DNA from: Rhodoblastus sp963713695
Lineage (GTDB): Bacteria; Pseudomonadota; Alphaproteobacteria; Rhizobiales; Beijerinckiaceae
Assembly: GCA_963713695.1 (NCBI GenBank)
Contig: CAVQMU010000009.1
Span: 310,001-374,000 of the forward strand
Direction of reading: 5' to 3'
Length of the DNA: 64,000 nt
Below are positions 62,958 to 64,000 of the stretch, in pieces. The notes under the pieces are model-generated. The model saw only the letters and a program-made list of their open reading frames with translations. It searched no databases and had not been told where the DNA came from. The translations under genes were made by a program, and so were the position numbers. Position 1 is the stretch's first letter; each line of letters begins with the position of its first letter.

Positions 62958-64000
62958 ATGAAGACTTCGGTATTTTTGCCCGTCTATCGCGCCGTCGCCA
63001 CCGGCCTTGCGCCTTTGAGCGGCGCGTTCCTCTGGCGGCGCGCGCAACGCGGCAAGGAAGACCCGAACCGTCTCGACGAGCGGCGCGGCATCGCCAGCCT
63101 GCCTCGTCCCGCGGGACGACTTGCCTGGCTGCACGGCGCGAGCGTCGGCGAGGGGCTGGCGCTGCTTCCGCTGGTGCAGCGTCTTGTCGCCAAGGGATTT
63201 CATGTTCTCGTCACCAGCGGCACGGTGACCTCGTCGCGCATCCTCGCCCAACGACTGCCCTCCGGCGCGAGCCACCAGTTTGCGCCGCTCGACGCCCCGC
63301 GCTTTGTCGAGACTTTCCTCGACCATTGGCGGCCCGACCTGTTCCTGCTCGCCGAATCCGAGATCTGGCCGAACACGATCTGCGCCGTCCATCGCCGCAA
63401 CATCCCGATCGCTCTCGTCAACGCCCGTCTGTCGCCGCGTTCGTTTGCGCGCTGGCGGCGGCTGCCGGGCTTCATATCCTCATTGCTCTGCAAGATCGAC
63501 CTGTGCCTCGCCCAGAGCCAGGACGACGCCGCGCGGCTGATGGAGCTCGGAGCGCCGCGCGTAACCGCCGTCGGCAACCTCAAATATGACGTGGACGCGC
63601 CTCCTGCCGATCCCGCGCGGCTTGAAGCGCTGGCCAAGCAGATCGGCCCCCGCCCGATCTGGATCGCCGCCTCCACCCACGCCGGCGAAGAAGCGCTGGC
63701 GCTGCGCGTGCACAAGATGCTGACGCCGCATTTCCCCGGTCTCTTGACGGTGCTGGCGCCGCGCCACGCCGAACGCGGCGCGGAAATAGCGCAAGCCGCG
63801 CGCGCCGCCGGCTTCAACGTCGCGCAACGCTCGCAAAACGAGGCGATTCAACCGGAAACGCAGATCTATCTCGGCGACACGATGGGCGAGCTTGGCCTGT
63901 TCTATCGCCTGTCGAGCATCATTTTTGTCGGAAAATCGGTGTTCGGCCATGGCGGGCAGAATCCGATCGAGCCGGCCAAGCTCGGCTCGGCAATCCTGCA
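62958..64000 (+). CDS. waaA: Kdo transferase WaaA (3' end outside window)
   Basis: The first 347 residues of a glycosyltransferase that adds Kdo to lipid IVA. Family text: RGIASLPRPAGRLAWLHGAS, VGEGLALLPLVQRLVAKGFH, VLVTSGTVTSSRILAQRLPS, HWRPDLFLLAESEIWPNTIC, NARLSPRSFARW, VGNLKYDV, ASTHAGEEALALRVHKMLTP, LAPRHAERG and SIIFVGKSVFGHGGQNPIEP (nucleotide-sugar site). The short N-terminal helix anchors it to the inner membrane. The 62701-62957 gap before it contains no gene that I can support; in relatives an acyltransferase gene often lies there. Confidence 0.92.
   Translation, partial: MKTSVFLPVYRAVATGLAPLSGAFLWRRAQRGKEDPNRLDERRGIASLPRPAGRLAWLHGASVGEGLALLPLVQRLVAKGFHVLVTSGTVTSSRILAQRLPSGASHQFAPLDAPRFVETFLDHWRPDLFLLAESEIWPNTICAVHRRNIPIALVNARLSPRSFARWRRLPGFISSLLCKIDLCLAQSQDDAARLMELGAPRVTAVGNLKYDVDAPPADPARLEALAKQIGPRPIWIAASTHAGEEALALRVHKMLTPHFPGLLTVLAPRHAERGAEIAQAARAAGFNVAQRSQNEAIQPETQIYLGDTMGELGLFYRLSSIIFVGKSVFGHGGQNPIEPAKLGSAIL

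Overview
The window comes from an alphaproteobacterial chromosome, most likely Hyphomicrobiales (Rhizobiales) and plausibly near Methylocystaceae/Beijerinckiaceae. The basis is high GC, an ImuA/ImuB mutasome pair, LexA boxes of the alphaproteobacterial type GTTC-N7-GTTC, HdaA, DUF4170/DUF6101 and WaaA genes, and dispersed palindromic repeats typical of that order. The family-level placement is inference.

Layout. 1-1784: imuB (cut by the left edge and frameshifted) and imuA, transcribed leftward from a perfect LexA box. 1893-32973: a tailed-phage-like element. Almost all of it is one leftward late operon: terS, terL, an AT-rich two-gene cassette, portal, prohead protease, capsid, connectors, tail tube, chaperone, tape measure, a gene-transfer-agent-like tail-tip module, fibres, a beta-helix protein, two endolysins, holin and spanin-like genes, then a strong terminator. 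Its right end carries a repressor (leftward) and two early genes (rightward) around a dense control region. 33065-64000: ordinary chromosome (meaB, an EamA transporter, ppx-ppk1, hdaA, purMN, yjbQ, ppdK, dxs-tlyA-RNA methyltransferase, an FAD dehydrogenase, acuI, lysR, tsaC, an enoyl-CoA hydratase and an SDR, thrB-rnhA, ubiA, cysQ, waaA).

The element is the interesting part. No integrase, transposase, excisionase or replication gene is visible between the two chromosomal flanks, yet packaging, head, tail and lysis genes are all present. Its repressor has Leu where S24-family repressors carry the catalytic Ser (GDLM instead of GDSM), and a perfect LexA box overlaps the -10 elements of both divergent promoters. 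This suggests SOS control by direct LexA repression rather than by repressor self-cleavage. Palindromic operators (ATGGGA-N4-TCCCAT) occur at the repressor start and again upstream of the late operon, where a candidate promoter is followed at once by an intrinsic terminator.

The head module is interrupted by an intact hisC on the opposite strand, by partial duplications of the portal gene, and by a possible effector/immunity arrangement. The portal has a C-terminal twin CX3C tail followed by a small helical gene. An orphan copy of the same kind of tail, with its own small helical gene, lies just downstream. I propose an integrase-less, SOS-wired, possibly domesticated particle (GTA-like) carrying polymorphic cargo; this is a hypothesis.

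Several genes, including conserved ones (imuB, tsaC, an EamA transporter), are broken by single-base indels, mostly in homopolymers. Assembly errors are therefore a live explanation for every frameshift reported here.
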